A DNA stretch of 64,000 bases from Synechococcales cyanobacterium S06 (GTDB lineage: Bacteria; Cyanobacteriota; Cyanobacteriia; Cyanobacteriales; JAABRE01). The DNA lies in assembly GCA_011391125.1 (NCBI GenBank), contig JAABRE010000021.1, forward strand, positions 1 through 64,000. Reading direction: 5' to 3'. Numbering within the stretch: the stretch's first letter is position 1; each line of letters begins with the position of its first letter. This document shows positions 8,045-18,473 of this stretch, one piece after another. The notes under the pieces were generated by a model. The model was not told the DNA's origin and made no database searches. It saw only the letters and a program-made list of their open reading frames with translations. The position numbers were made by a program, and so were the translations under genes.

Positions 8045-8072
8045 GTAGGGGTTAATGGCCGTTAACCCCTAC
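8045..8072. repeat. Palindromic repeat, GTAGGGGT family, copy 3
   Basis: 28 bp identical to the core of copy 2, 130 bp away in the same intergenic region. It is bordered on the left by short heptad repeats. Confidence 0.85.
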
Positions 8073-8274
8073 ACCGACCTAGTTCCTAGTCAATAAAGAT
8101 GTTTTTTGCTATATTAGTCAGTGTCAATAAGACATTTTTGTATTATTTAGCAAGGGATTTTGGGCTATTGAGATAAATTACAATTGAAATAAACCCGAAA
8201 GAATATTCAGTAAAAAATCAAAATCAGGCAAAAAAGGGGAAATTGCCTTCTCAATAATCGGTCACAATGGATAA

Positions 8275-8628
8275 TTATTCATTGTCAATAGCCAGTAAAT
8301 AACGTTGCATTTCCTCACTATCTTCCCCGTAAACGCCTTCAATCTGTTGACAACAGCAATCAATGGCAAAATCATTAAACTCCGACTCCGTGATGGCGTA
8401 CATTTGGGCAAAATTTTCGGGTAACACACGACAGAAACTTGGTCTGTCATCGTAAATACGACATTCGCGATTATCTTGGTCATAATTGACACACCAGCCA
8501 TCTTCCCCCACCAGACTGAGATAGAGTTGCAAATTTTCAGGGGTTAAATATTGGTCTAAATCTGGACGGTCATCTGGATTAAGATTACAACAAGCTCCAC
8601 AATTTTTCAGACAAAGCCATTGGGACAT
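8275..8628 (-). CDS. YkgJ-family cysteine cluster protein
   Basis: 117 residues with the cysteine pattern of the YkgJ (CxxCxxCC-type) family: CLKNCGACC at the N-terminus, an internal CRIYDDRPSFCRVLP motif and CCCQQ near the C-terminus. These proteins are thought to bind zinc or an iron-sulfur centre; no reaction is established. A 133-bp gap with divergent promoters separates it from psb30 on the plus strand, which hints at (but does not prove) a photosystem-related role. The ORF on the same strand in another frame (8262-8501) is a shadow. Confidence 0.8.
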   Translation of the reverse strand: MSQWLCLKNCGACCNLNPDDRPDLDQYLTPENLQLYLSLVGEDGWCVNYDQDNRECRIYDDRPSFCRVLPENFAQMYAITESEFNDFAIDCCCQQIEGVYGEDSEEMQRYLLAIDNE

Positions 8629-8761
8629 ATTTTCAAACTCCTTAACAATAGTTTATATATTTTTGTGTAGCAAAGAAAAAAGAGCGGATAATGAACAGGT
8701 ACTATATATAATAAGTTTTTATCTGATTAACTCACTTGCTTGGGGAAAAATAGGAGAACAC

Positions 8762-8881
8762 ATGGATTTTATCACCAATTTAAACTTTGAAGTCATTTTT
8801 CAATTAGTTTTCGTAGCTTTAATTATGATTGCAGGACCAGTAGTAATCTTTTTACTGTATAGCTTAAAAGGAGACCTTTAG
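8762..8881 (+). CDS. psb30: Photosystem II protein Psb30 (Ycf12)
   Basis: The 39-residue product MDFITNLNFEVIFQLVFVAL... has one membrane helix ending in GPVVIFLLYSLKGDL, the conserved Psb30/Ycf12 sequence. Psb30 is a small peripheral subunit of the photosystem II core. The ORF track extends upstream to 8663, but the ATG at 8762 is preceded by TAGGAG at good spacing and gives the family's usual length and N-terminus. The upstream extension has no conserved features. Confidence 0.92.
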   Translation: MDFITNLNFEVIFQLVFVALIMIAGPVVIFLLYSLKGDL

Positions 8882-8933
8882 AAAAATAAAAAGTAAAAAG
8901 TAAGAAGTAAGAAGTAAAAAGTAAAAAGTAAAA
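8882..8933. repeat. Heptanucleotide tandem repeat (AAAAAGT/AGAAGTA type)
   Basis: About seven units of seven bases (AAAAAGT with AGAAGTA variants) begin directly after the psb30 stop codon. Such short tandemly repeated heptamers are typical of cyanobacterial intergenic DNA. Similar runs appear at 17192-17303, 18474-18500 and 49426-49460. The rest of the 248-bp gap before the glycosyltransferase shows nothing further. Confidence 0.8.
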
Positions 8934-9129
8934 TCAAGTACATCTAATAATCAACTATTATGTGCTTTTTATTTTTTCAGACATCAGAAACCAGTTAATT
9001 TGTATTCGCATTTAACCTCATCTTATGTTTTTACTTCCTACTTCTCGGTTTTAAATTTCCGTCTTTTCTTGATGGACAATACATTAAAACTTAGTTAAAC
9101 TAACAACTAAGTTTTAAAAATCGAAATAT

Positions 9130-10023
9130 ATGATTTCCATTTACATATTGACCTATAACGAAGAAATAGACATAGCTCCCTGTATCGAATCAGCACTTTT
9201 AAGTGATGATATTATTGTTATAGATTCATTTAGCACCGATAGAACCGTGGAAATTGCCTCCCGTTATCCCGTGACAATAGAACAACATAAATTTGAAAGT
9301 CATGGGAAACAAAGGACATGGATGTTAAGAGAAGTTCCTTGTAAATATGAATGGGTATATATTCTCGAAGCTGATGAAAGAATGACCCCCAAGTTATTTC
9401 AAGAATGTTTAGAAGCAATTAAGAACGCCGAAATAATCGGTTATTATGTAGCAGAAAGGGTGATCTTCATGGGGAAATGGATTAAACATTGTACCCAATA
9501 TCCCCGTTATCAAATGCGTTTATTTAAAAAAGAGCAAGTTTGGTTTAGTGATTTTGGTCATACCGAACGAGAAGTTTGTGAGGGGAAAACTAGCTTTTTA
9601 AAAGAAACCTATCCCCACTATACATCAGGAAAAGGAATCAGTCGCTGGTTAGAAAAACATAACCGATATTCCACCGATGAAGCAAGAGAAACCATTAGAC
9701 AACAACAAGAAGGAAAAATAAATTGGCAATCCCTATTTTTTGGTCAATCAGAAGTTGAAAAAAGACGCTCCTTAAAAGATTTATCTTTGAGACTTCCTTT
9801 TCGACCTTGGATTCGGTGGGTTTATATGTACTTTATATTAGGAGGAATCTTAGACGGAAAAGCCGGATTTGCTTGGTGTACTTTACAAGCATTTTATGAA
9901 TATTTAATATTATTAAAAGTAGCCGAACTTAAACAGTTAAACTCCCAAGAAATCGAGAACTGGTTTTCCCCCGACTCACCTTTATTACCCGAAATTTATG
10001 ACAATTTTAAACAGATAAAATAA
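9130..10023 (+). CDS. Family 2 glycosyltransferase (WaaE/KdtX-like)
   Basis: The N-terminus MISIYILTYNEEIDI and SDDIIVIDSFSTDRTVEIA are the nucleotide-sugar-binding start of a GT-A fold. The metal-binding DxD-like position is EADERMTP, where the usual first Asp is replaced by Glu. The mid region (KHCTQYPRYQMRLFKK, FGHTEREVC) and the C-terminal hydrophobic segment (FRPWIRWVYMYFILGGILDGKAGF) match the WaaE/KdtX-type group that adds sugars to lipid-linked or core saccharides. The C-terminus may touch the membrane. 50 bp precede ycf66 on the same strand. Donor and acceptor are unknown. Confidence 0.85.
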   Translation: MISIYILTYNEEIDIAPCIESALLSDDIIVIDSFSTDRTVEIASRYPVTIEQHKFESHGKQRTWMLREVPCKYEWVYILEADERMTPKLFQECLEAIKNAEIIGYYVAERVIFMGKWIKHCTQYPRYQMRLFKKEQVWFSDFGHTEREVCEGKTSFLKETYPHYTSGKGISRWLEKHNRYSTDEARETIRQQQEGKINWQSLFFGQSEVEKRRSLKDLSLRLPFRPWIRWVYMYFILGGILDGKAGFAWCTLQAFYEYLILLKVAELKQLNSQEIENWFSPDSPLLPEIYDNFKQIK

Positions 10024-10073
10024 ACACAAGATTCAAAAATTAGCACAAAATAAACAAGGAGTAAACCCCCATT

Positions 10074-11033
10074 ATGTTAGCATATCTCTTGGCGATCGCC
10101 ATCGCTATAGGCAGTTTAGGACTTTATGTAACTGCATTTTTACGGCCGAATTTACACCGTCGAGACGATTTCCTCTGGAGTGGAGTTGGCTTATTTTACG
10201 CATTAGTTTTGTGGATTTGTGCTGGAAGGATTACTGGAGCAGTATTATTAGGACAAACGGCCTCCGTCTTATTATTAGGGTGGTTTGGTTGGCAAACCAT
10301 GATTTATCGTCAGGCGATCGCCTTTCCCGATCAACAAGAAACCCTACTCAAATTTTCCCTGTTAGATTTGGTTGAGAGTAAAATAAAAGCGAAAAAACCC
10401 GTAATTTCAGCACCGAAAACACCAATTGTCAAAGAAGAAATCACCACAGAAAATAGAGAAACAGTGACAGAAACCGAGGAAAAACCGGTTACAACTCCAA
10501 CGGAAACCACTGACATTAAACAGGAAGAAATTACAGGAATTAACACAGAAACCGAGGAAATAGTAGCAGAGGAAACTAAACAAGAAGAACCCATTAAACA
10601 AGTAATTGAAACTCCAAAAAGTGAGGAGAAAAAAGGCTTTTCATTTGGTAAATTAGTTAGCCAAATTTCCGCACCATTTAGCAAGAAAAAAATTACCAAA
10701 GAAACTCAACCCAAAACCAAAGAAAACCTCAAAACCGAGTCAGTTTTAGCTGACATTTTTGAAGAAGAGGAAGAGCAAAATATCGAAACTAAGACAACTG
10801 AAATACCCACAGAAATAAGAACAGAAACCACAGAACAGTTAACAGTAGAAACCGAAAAAGTAGAAGCTACAATTGAACAAGTGCAAGAAGTTAAACCAGA
10901 AACAACCACAGAAAACTTAGTTAATTTAGGGATAAAAGAGGAACAAAACGAAGTTAAACCCGAATCAAAAACAGCAGAAAAAGAACAAGGAGCAAAGGAA
11001 GATGAAAATCCTTTCAAAGAACTAACCTCATAA
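10074..11033 (+). CDS. ycf66: Ycf66 family protein with long acidic tail
   Basis: The first 100 residues match Ycf66, a cyanobacterial and plastid membrane protein of unknown function. They contain three hydrophobic segments (LLAIAIAIGSLGLYVTAFL, WSGVGLFYALVLWICAGR, VLLGQTASVLLLGWFGWQT) and the motif FLRPNLHRRDDFLWSG. The remaining 200 residues are low complexity, rich in Glu, Thr and Lys (runs such as TTENRETVTETEEK), and probably disordered. ORFs on the opposite strand through this tail are compositional shadows. The ATG at 10074 follows AAGGAG about 15 bases upstream, a long but plausible spacing. Confidence 0.85.
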   Translation: MLAYLLAIAIAIGSLGLYVTAFLRPNLHRRDDFLWSGVGLFYALVLWICAGRITGAVLLGQTASVLLLGWFGWQTMIYRQAIAFPDQQETLLKFSLLDLVESKIKAKKPVISAPKTPIVKEEITTENRETVTETEEKPVTTPTETTDIKQEEITGINTETEEIVAEETKQEEPIKQVIETPKSEEKKGFSFGKLVSQISAPFSKKKITKETQPKTKENLKTESVLADIFEEEEEQNIETKTTEIPTEIRTETTEQLTVETEKVEATIEQVQEVKPETTTENLVNLGIKEEQNEVKPESKTAEKEQGAKEDENPFKELTS

Positions 11034-11415
11034 GAAAAAGAAGACTCAAATTTAAGATCAGAAATGATCTTAAATTTAAAATCAATCTGAATGTGTGATC
11101 GCAATTACTTGTTTGACCAGCCTAGTGAGACAACCCATACTATAGATTCAACCTGAACCTTTGCGCCTTTGCGTCTTTGCGTGATCAAACACACCTCAAA
11201 AAACAAGCCCAGCTTGCCTTATCTAACAACAAAGAAACTAAACTCAACTTGAACCTTTGCGCCTTAGCGCCTTTGCGTGAGCAAAAAAAATCCTGATTAA
11301 GGGCTTGACAAACTTCACTTGATCTGCCATACTATAAGTTATAATGGGAAAAGACCGTGCCAAAAAAAACAGGTTTAAAAAGACAAACAGGCAAATCCTC
11401 GACAAAAACTAATTT
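11034..11415. repeat. Intergenic region with two TTTGCGCC-type repeats
   Basis: The 380-bp gap between ycf66 and uvrA holds two direct copies of a ~34-bp repeat starting GAACCTTTGCGCC and ending GCGTGA.CAAA (11154-11187 and 11251-11284). Their CTTTGCG core is internally repetitive. A third copy in opposite orientation lies at 14975-15001, on the other side of uvrA. No gene is visible. Confidence 0.75.
11048..11077. terminator. Hairpin after ycf66
   Basis: A perfect 13-bp stem (AAATTTAAGATCA and its complement) closes on a GAAA loop 15 bp after the ycf66 stop codon. No long T run follows, so it may stabilise the transcript end as much as terminate it. Confidence 0.55.
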
Positions 11416-14283
11416 TCAGGGTTTTTTTGAGAGTAAATTTTTTAAGTAGAAACCAGTGTAGGAATTAGGAAAATTAGCCACAGTTTCAGGAGTACCTTGG
11501 GTAACAAGATGACCTCCTTTTTCTCCTCCTTCGGGACCTAGATCAATAATCCAATCACAACAGTGAATGACATCTAAATTGTGTTCAATTACCACAATGG
11601 AATTCCCCTTATCCACTAAACGTTGTAGCACATTGAGCAAATGGTGAACATCGTAGAAAGATAAACCTGTAGTTGGCTCGTCGATCAGGTAAATGGTTTT
11701 TCCTGTCGCTCTTTTTGACAATTCCGTTGCCAGTTTCAACCGTTGAGCTTCTCCGCCAGACAAAGTAGGTGCAGATTGGCCTAATTTTAGATATCCTAAA
11801 CCCACATCGAGCAAAGTTTGTAATTTTTTGGCAGCTTTGGGTATGTTTTTAAAAACATCTAAAGATTCTTCGACGGTCATATTTAAAACATCGGCGATGG
11901 AAAACCCTTTATATTTAACTTGGAGGGTTTCTTGGTTGTAACGTGCTCCTTTACACACGTCACATTGAACATAGACATCAGGGAGGAAATTCATTTCGAT
12001 AATATTAACACCTTGGCCGTTGCAAACTTCACAACGGCCTCCTTTGACGTTAAATGAGAAGATACCTGGTTTGTAACCCCTTGTTTTTGCCTCGATGGTT
12101 TCGGCAAATATGGCGCGAATGGGATCAAAAATTCCCGTATAAGTTGCGGGATTGCTTCTAGGTGTTCGACCAATGGGTGATTGATCGATAATGATTACCT
12201 TATCTATTACTTCTAAACCCTGAAGATTGCCTAATTTTTTCGGGAAGGGAAATTTACGGGTTAAATGGTGTTGGAGGGAAGGATATAATAACTCGTTTAC
12301 TAAAGTTGACTTTCCTGATCCAGAAACTCCCGTGATACCAACTAATTTTCCTAAAGGTATTTCGACGGTGATATTTTTGAGATTATTTTCGTGACAATTT
12401 TCCAGTAATAAAGAGAATCCATTTCCTTCTCGACGGGATTCAGGAATGGGAATCTTTTTCTTTCCAGATAAATAAGCTCCTGTGAGGGATTTTTCAGAGG
12501 AGAGTAATTTTTTTAGGTCTCCTTGAACGACTATTTCTCCTCCGTGAATTCCAGCTAATGGTCCGATGTCAACTATTTGATCAGCACTTTTAATTGTGTC
12601 TTCGTCGTGTTCGACTACAATTAATGTGTTACCTAAATCCCGCAGGTTTTTCAAAGTAGTTAATAAACGATCATTATCTCTTTGATGGAGACCAATACTT
12701 GGTTCATCTAACACATATAAAACTCCCGTCAACCCCGAACCAATTTGAGTTGCTAATCGAATACGTTGAGCTTCTCCTCCAGATAAAGTCATGGCACTTC
12801 GATCTAAAGTTAAATATTCCAAACCCACGTCTAACAAGAATTGTAACCTGTTTTTAATCTCTTTTAAAGCTAATTCTCCGATCGCCTGTTGACGTTTTGA
12901 GAGGGATAAATTGTTAACCTTTTCTAAACATTCAGAAAGGGAAACACCAGTTAAATCGGTAATTTTGTAGTTTCCTAAACGAACAGATAAAGACTCAGGT
13001 TTAAGACGTTTTCCTTGACAAACTTCGCAGGGATGATTGACTATATATTGGGATAATTTCTGTTTAATTAAATCGGAATTTGTTTCTCGGTAAGTTTTCT
13101 CTAACAGGGGAATAACTCCGGCAAATTTTTTCGAGTAACTTTTCCATTTTCCTTCCCAATAAAGTGGTTCATCTGTACCAAATAAAATTAACTGTTGTTG
13201 TTCCTTCGTTAACTGATTCCATGGAGTCTCCAGACTAAAATTATAAGCCTCCCCTAACTGACTTAAAATATTCAGATAATAAGGGTCTTCTTTATTTGCC
13301 CAAGGGGCGATCGCCTCCTCAACTTTGGCCTCTGGGTAAGGAATAATCAATTCCTGTGCAAATGTCTCCACACTCCCTAAACCATGACAACTAGGACAAG
13401 CTCCATAGGGGGAATTAAAAGAGAATAATCTCGGTGACAATTCCTCCATTACGGCTCCATGTTCGACACAAGCAAAATGTTCAGAAAAAATAATATCTAT
13501 ATCATTTTCAGATTGGGAATTAGGATTTTTTTTGGCAGTATTTCGGATTCGGCGATCGTCCGCTTTCGGTGTATAATTTAATACATTGACCAAAACTAAG
13601 CCAGTAGAAACACGGAGAGCAGTGGTAACAGAATCGGCTAAACGTTCGTATATATCAGGTTTTTTAATAAGGCGATCGACTAGAACTTCTATGGTATGTG
13701 TATAATTTTTATCTAGTTCGATGTTGTCTGCAAGCTCGGTCATGTTTCCGTCAACCCTCACCCTGACAAAACCTTGACTGGCTAAACTCGACAACAATTG
13801 TTGGTGAGTTCCCTTTTTTCCTCTGACGACAGGAGCAAGGAGATGAAACTTTGTGCCATCAGGGAAAGCCATAATTTGGGCGCAAATTTCGTCAAGAGAT
13901 TGGGGAGAAATGGGAGCATCACAAATGGGGCAAAAAGGCTCACCTGCTCGACCAAATAATAATCTAAAATAATCGTAGATTTCCGTAACTGTACCCACCG
14001 TAGAACGAGGATTGTGATTAGTAGATTTCTGGTCAATACTAATAGCAGGAGAAAGCCCTTCAATACTATCAACATCCGGTTTATCTAATTGACCTAAAAA
14101 TTGTCTAGCATAAGCACTTAAAGATTCAACATAACGTCGTTGGCCTTCCGCAAAAATAGTATCAAAAGCCAAAGAAGATTTACCACTACCAGACACTCCT
14201 GTAAACACAATTAGCTTATTTCTCGGTAAATCTAAGTCAATATTTTTTAAATTATGCTGTTTTGCTCCCCTAATTTTTATCAT
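11416..14283 (-). CDS. uvrA: UvrABC excinuclease subunit A
   Basis: 955 residues, the normal full length. It opens MIKIRGAKQHNLKNIDLDLPR, followed by Walker A GVSGSGKSSLAFDTI. Zinc-finger cysteines occur in CPSCHGLG/CEVCQGKRL and CEVCNGQG/CDVCKGAR. The second Walker A is GVSGSGKSTLVNELL, and two ABC signatures (TLSGGEAQRI, TLSGGEAQRL) and two Walker B/H-loop sets (YVLDEPSIGLH, YLIDEPTTGLS) are present. UvrA dimers find DNA damage and load UvrB for nucleotide excision repair in the cytosol. The gene stands apart from uvrB. 58 bp downstream of the DUF3611 gene on the same strand. Confidence 0.98.
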   Translation of the reverse strand: MIKIRGAKQHNLKNIDLDLPRNKLIVFTGVSGSGKSSLAFDTIFAEGQRRYVESLSAYARQFLGQLDKPDVDSIEGLSPAISIDQKSTNHNPRSTVGTVTEIYDYFRLLFGRAGEPFCPICDAPISPQSLDEICAQIMAFPDGTKFHLLAPVVRGKKGTHQQLLSSLASQGFVRVRVDGNMTELADNIELDKNYTHTIEVLVDRLIKKPDIYERLADSVTTALRVSTGLVLVNVLNYTPKADDRRIRNTAKKNPNSQSENDIDIIFSEHFACVEHGAVMEELSPRLFSFNSPYGACPSCHGLGSVETFAQELIIPYPEAKVEEAIAPWANKEDPYYLNILSQLGEAYNFSLETPWNQLTKEQQQLILFGTDEPLYWEGKWKSYSKKFAGVIPLLEKTYRETNSDLIKQKLSQYIVNHPCEVCQGKRLKPESLSVRLGNYKITDLTGVSLSECLEKVNNLSLSKRQQAIGELALKEIKNRLQFLLDVGLEYLTLDRSAMTLSGGEAQRIRLATQIGSGLTGVLYVLDEPSIGLHQRDNDRLLTTLKNLRDLGNTLIVVEHDEDTIKSADQIVDIGPLAGIHGGEIVVQGDLKKLLSSEKSLTGAYLSGKKKIPIPESRREGNGFSLLLENCHENNLKNITVEIPLGKLVGITGVSGSGKSTLVNELLYPSLQHHLTRKFPFPKKLGNLQGLEVIDKVIIIDQSPIGRTPRSNPATYTGIFDPIRAIFAETIEAKTRGYKPGIFSFNVKGGRCEVCNGQGVNIIEMNFLPDVYVQCDVCKGARYNQETLQVKYKGFSIADVLNMTVEESLDVFKNIPKAAKKLQTLLDVGLGYLKLGQSAPTLSGGEAQRLKLATELSKRATGKTIYLIDEPTTGLSFYDVHHLLNVLQRLVDKGNSIVVIEHNLDVIHCCDWIIDLGPEGGEKGGHLVTQGTPETVANFPNSYTGFYLKNLLSKKP

Positions 14284-14341
14284 CTCAAATAAGTTTTAAA
14301 TTATGAAATCAACTGTAAACTATCCACTGATTACTAAATAA

Positions 14342-14920
14342 TCATTTAGTAATACGATTAAGTAACCAAAGAGAAGAAGCAATACCGGTAAAATGAGCTA
14401 AAATTGTATTAGTATTAGCCTGAACAATTAACAAATCAAGGGATTTTACTAACTGACTAGCAGTGGTTCCCGTAGTAGCAATGGCACCTTGAGGTACAGA
14501 CAAAGACTTGGCTAACACGATTCCCACAATACTTTGTGCTCCTAAAATTGTAAACAACATTCCCACTAAATTAACAATCAAACCAAAACGAATTACTTGC
14601 AAAGTATCTGACCTTTTAGGCCGTAAAGCAGGATCAGGATTTTGTAACATTTTGGCAATGGTACTATAACGAAAAGCAAAATAAATTCCTAATGCTAAAG
14701 CAATTAAACCACAGGCTGCGCAAAATAATCCAAAACCTGTTCCTTTTGAGGTTTGATCTTGAGAACCGGTACTTGCTAATAATAATATTACACTTGATAC
14801 CACTCCTAATACTAATTGCACCCAAAATCCGATTATTCCCGACCATTTTAAGTTCGTTGAAACTTGTCTCACAGCAGGAGGTAATGATGATGATGGGGTA
14901 AGATCGGATTTTCTATTCAT
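14342..14920 (-). CDS. DUF3611 family membrane protein (Tic21/PIC1-like)
   Basis: 192 residues with four predicted membrane segments (IIGFWVQLVLGVVSSVILLLA, GFGLFCAACGLIALALGIYFAFRY, VIRFGLIVNLVGMLFTILGAQSIVGIVLA, TILAHFTGIASSLWLLNRI). The family is restricted to cyanobacteria and chloroplasts, where its plant member Tic21/PIC1 lies in the inner envelope and has been tied to protein import or iron transport. Which of these functions applies here is unresolved. Probably cotranscribed with uvrA, 58 bp downstream, though no functional link is known. Confidence 0.75.
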   Translation of the reverse strand: MNRKSDLTPSSSLPPAVRQVSTNLKWSGIIGFWVQLVLGVVSSVILLLASTGSQDQTSKGTGFGLFCAACGLIALALGIYFAFRYSTIAKMLQNPDPALRPKRSDTLQVIRFGLIVNLVGMLFTILGAQSIVGIVLAKSLSVPQGAIATTGTTASQLVKSLDLLIVQANTNTILAHFTGIASSLWLLNRITK

Positions 14921-14974
14921 AAAGGTTTAATTATTTGTTTACTTTGTTATTTTATCTTAAGTTATTTTGTTTTT

Positions 14975-15001
14975 ATCACGCAAAGACGCAAAGGCGCAAA
15001 G
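14975..15001 (-). repeat. TTTGCG repeat, third copy, inverted
   Basis: The segment ATCACGCAAAGACGCAAAGG and its continuation is the reverse complement of the repeats at 11154 and 11251. It lies in the short gap before the quinone oxidoreductase gene. Confidence 0.75.
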
Positions 15002-15056
15002 GGGGTTTTTCCTTTTGTTATGGGATAATTAAAGGGGAAATATATGAGGATTTTTT

Positions 15057-16052
15057 ATGAGAGCTATTTTAATGAAGTCACCCGGTGATGTGAATGTCCT
15101 AAACTTAGAAGATGTTACTCCACCAGAAATTACTCAATCCCATCAAGTTTTAGTCCGAATTAAAGCAGCTGGAGTTAATCCCATTGATACTAAAATTCGC
15201 AGTTGCGGAACTTTTTTCCCCGAGGAAATGCCTACTATTTTAGGTTGTGATGGAGCTGGTATTATTCAAGCTATTGGTGACTCTGTTTCCCGTTTTCAAG
15301 TAGGAGATGAAGTCTATTTTTGTCAAGGTGGTTTGGGTAAAAAAAATACCGGTAATTATGCTGAATTTGCCGTGGTAGATGAACGTTTTATCGCTTTTAA
15401 ACCCAGGTCTCTTTCTTTCCCTGAAGCAGCCGCTGCTCCGTTGGTTTTAATTACAGCTTATGAATCTCTTTATGATCGGGGAAATCTTCAAAATGGGCAG
15501 AAAGTCTTAATTCATGGTGGTGCAGGAGGCGTTGGTCATGTAGCCATTCAATTGGCAAAGCTCAGAAATGCGGAAGTTTGTACAACCATTGATAGTATCG
15601 ACAAGGAACGATTGGTTCGTCAGTTTGGTGCGGATTTGCCCATTTTTTATAAGCAAAATAATTTTGTTCAAGCTGTTTTAAATTGGACTAATAATAAGGG
15701 AGTAGATTTGGCTTTTGATACCGTAGGAGGCCAGACTTTTTTTGATACTTGTAATGCTGTTAAAATTTATGGCGATTTGGTAACTATTTTACAACCAGAT
15801 GGCGATTTAAAAGTAGCTCGTAATCGTAATTTAAGGATTGGTTTGGAGTTAATGTTAACTCCTATGTTAATTAATTCCATTCCTGATCAACAATATCACG
15901 CCCATATTTTAACTCAATGTGCTAATTGGATTGATCAAGGTAAGTTGAAAATCCATCTTGCTCAAACTTTTCCTTTACATGAAGCACGTTTTGCCCACCA
16001 AGCGATCGAAACTGGTTCTACTACAGGAAAAATTGCCTTAATTTGTGATTAA
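15057..16052 (+). CDS. Zinc-free medium-chain dehydrogenase / quinone oxidoreductase
   Basis: 331 residues with the two-domain MDR fold. The catalytic-domain motif AAGVNPIDTKIR lacks the zinc-binding Cys/His set, followed by GCDGAGIIQAIGDSV. The Rossmann NADPH-binding segment is VLIHGGAGGVGHVAIQLAK. Zinc-free MDRs of this type reduce quinones or activated alkenes with NADPH. The physiological substrate cannot be read from the sequence. It stands alone on the plus strand; a weak hairpin lies about 120 bp downstream. Confidence 0.85.
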   Translation: MRAILMKSPGDVNVLNLEDVTPPEITQSHQVLVRIKAAGVNPIDTKIRSCGTFFPEEMPTILGCDGAGIIQAIGDSVSRFQVGDEVYFCQGGLGKKNTGNYAEFAVVDERFIAFKPRSLSFPEAAAAPLVLITAYESLYDRGNLQNGQKVLIHGGAGGVGHVAIQLAKLRNAEVCTTIDSIDKERLVRQFGADLPIFYKQNNFVQAVLNWTNNKGVDLAFDTVGGQTFFDTCNAVKIYGDLVTILQPDGDLKVARNRNLRIGLELMLTPMLINSIPDQQYHAHILTQCANWIDQGKLKIHLAQTFPLHEARFAHQAIETGSTTGKIALICD

Positions 16053-16171
16053 TTATTGATGATAATTCATCTTAATTTAACCCAAGAATTCGAGTTAAGT
16101 TCCCTTAGCAAACCACTTTTTTCTTTTGATTTGTAATTAAGAAAAGTGACCAAAAAAAGTTTCAGGTTTCC

Positions 16172-16187
16172 TCCCTTGGGAAAGGGA
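16172..16187 (+). terminator. Weak terminator-like hairpin
   Basis: TCCCTT and AAGGGA form a 6-bp stem around GGGA, followed by TAAAAAAAG. It lies 120 bp after the oxidoreductase stop codon. The stem is short and the T run is missing on the plus strand, so confidence is low. The 288-bp gap around it otherwise contains AT-rich sequence and no gene. Confidence 0.3.
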
Positions 16188-16339
16188 TAAAAAAAGATAA
16201 TTCCTGATTTCAAGCTACCAAATTACCAAATTTGAAAACTATCACGATTCCATTAAAAGTCCTGAAAAAGCCCTAATCAAAATAAACTCAATTAATAATT
16301 AGTAATTAAAAAAATTACTAATTATTAATTGTTAATTGT

Positions 16340-17425
<1,086 letters not shown>

Positions 17426-18469
17426 ATGACAAATAATATATATCCAGTGGTATGGCAAGATGAGCGAGTTTTGTTAATAGATCAAACCAAATTGCCTCTT
17501 GAATATAATTTGGTTGCTATTAGTCGTTATGAAGATATGGCCTTAGCGATTAAAAATATGATTGTTCGCGGAGCTCCGGCCATTGGAGTAGCTGCTGGTT
17601 ATGGAATGTACTTAGGAGCTAGGGAAATTCAGACTGATGATGGTAAAATTTTCCTCCAAGAATTACAGAAAATTGCTGTTATCTTAAGGGAAACTCGTCC
17701 CACGGCCGTTAATTTATTTTGGGCTATTTCTAGGATGTTAAAAATAGCCCATGAAAGTATCGGGAATGTAACAGAAATTAAGGCAAATTTATTGGCAACT
17801 GCTCAACAAATTCAGTTAGAAGATTTACAAACTTGTCAAGCAATTGGTGATCATGGTTTAGCTGTTTTGCCTAAAAAACCAGACAAGTTAACCATTTTAA
17901 CCCATTGTAATACAGGTTCACTGGCCACCGCTGGCTATGGTACAGCATTAGGAGTGATTCGCTCTGCTTGGCGAGATCATCGGTTAGCCCGGGTGTATGC
18001 TGATGAAACTCGGCCACGTCTTCAGGGGGCAAAATTAACCGCTTGGGAGTGTGTTCAGGAGCAAATTCCGGTAACGGTGATTACCGACGGAATGGCCGCT
18101 CATTGTATGCAGCAGGGTATGATTGATGGGGTGATTGTGGGGGCTGACCGCATCGCGGTTAATGGTGATACCGCCAATAAAATTGGCACTTATTCATTGG
18201 CGGTGGTGGCCAAATCCCATAATGTACCGTTTTTTGTCGCTGCTCCTATTTCTACCATTGATTTTGAGTTGGAAAATGGCAGTCAAATTCCCATTGAGGA
18301 GCGTCATCCTTCGGAGATTTATCAAGTAGGAGAAACGGTGATTTGTCCCCCGGGAGTAGAGTTTTATAACCCAGCTTTTGACGTTACTCCTGCTAATTTA
18401 ATTACGGCAATTATTACGGAAAAAGGTGCTTTTCATCCCGATGAATTATTAGCTAAACTAAAAAGGTAG
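17426..18469 (+). CDS. mtnA: S-methyl-5-thioribose-1-phosphate isomerase
   Basis: 347 residues matching MtnA throughout: [16 protein letters not shown] near the N-terminus, the catalytic cysteine in [20 protein letters not shown], the [18 protein letters not shown] segment, and the catalytic aspartate in [20 protein letters not shown]. It isomerises methylthioribose-1-phosphate to methylthioribulose-1-phosphate in the methionine salvage pathway. No other mtn gene lies in the window. The TAAT-rich leader has no strong ribosome site. The next gene (GUN4-domain) starts about 100 bp downstream on the same strand. Confidence 0.95.
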   Translation: MTNNIYPVVWQDERVLLIDQTKLPLEYNLVAISRYEDMALAIKNMIVRGAPAIGVAAGYGMYLGAREIQTDDGKIFLQELQKIAVILRETRPTAVNLFWAISRMLKIAHESIGNVTEIKANLLATAQQIQLEDLQTCQAIGDHGLAVLPKKPDKLTILTHCNTGSLATAGYGTALGVIRSAWRDHRLARVYADETRPRLQGAKLTAWECVQEQIPVTVITDGMAAHCMQQGMIDGVIVGADRIAVNGDTANKIGTYSLAVVAKSHNVPFFVAAPISTIDFELENGSQIPIEERHPSEIYQVGETVICPPGVEFYNPAFDVTPANLITAIITEKGAFHPDELLAKLKR

Positions 18470-18473
18470 TTTA

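Larger units (their letters stand above)
7769..8274. other. Intergenic region with two palindromes, no gene seen
   Basis: About 505 bp without a credible reading frame. It contains the palindromes at 7871-7914 and 8045-8072 and a run of heptad-like repeats (TCAACTA/TCAGTTA) near 8008-8045. The remainder is AT-rich, with nothing resembling a tRNA or riboswitch. A promoter for hmx1 would lie at its left end. Confidence 0.6.

Noticed and set aside
8262-8501. 79-aa minus-strand ORF
   Set aside because: Shadow of the YkgJ-family gene in another frame.
10331-11104. Antisense ORFs (122, 64 and 132 aa) opposite the ycf66 tail
   Set aside because: Ser/Val-rich products arise from the complement of the Glu/Thr/Lys low-complexity tail.
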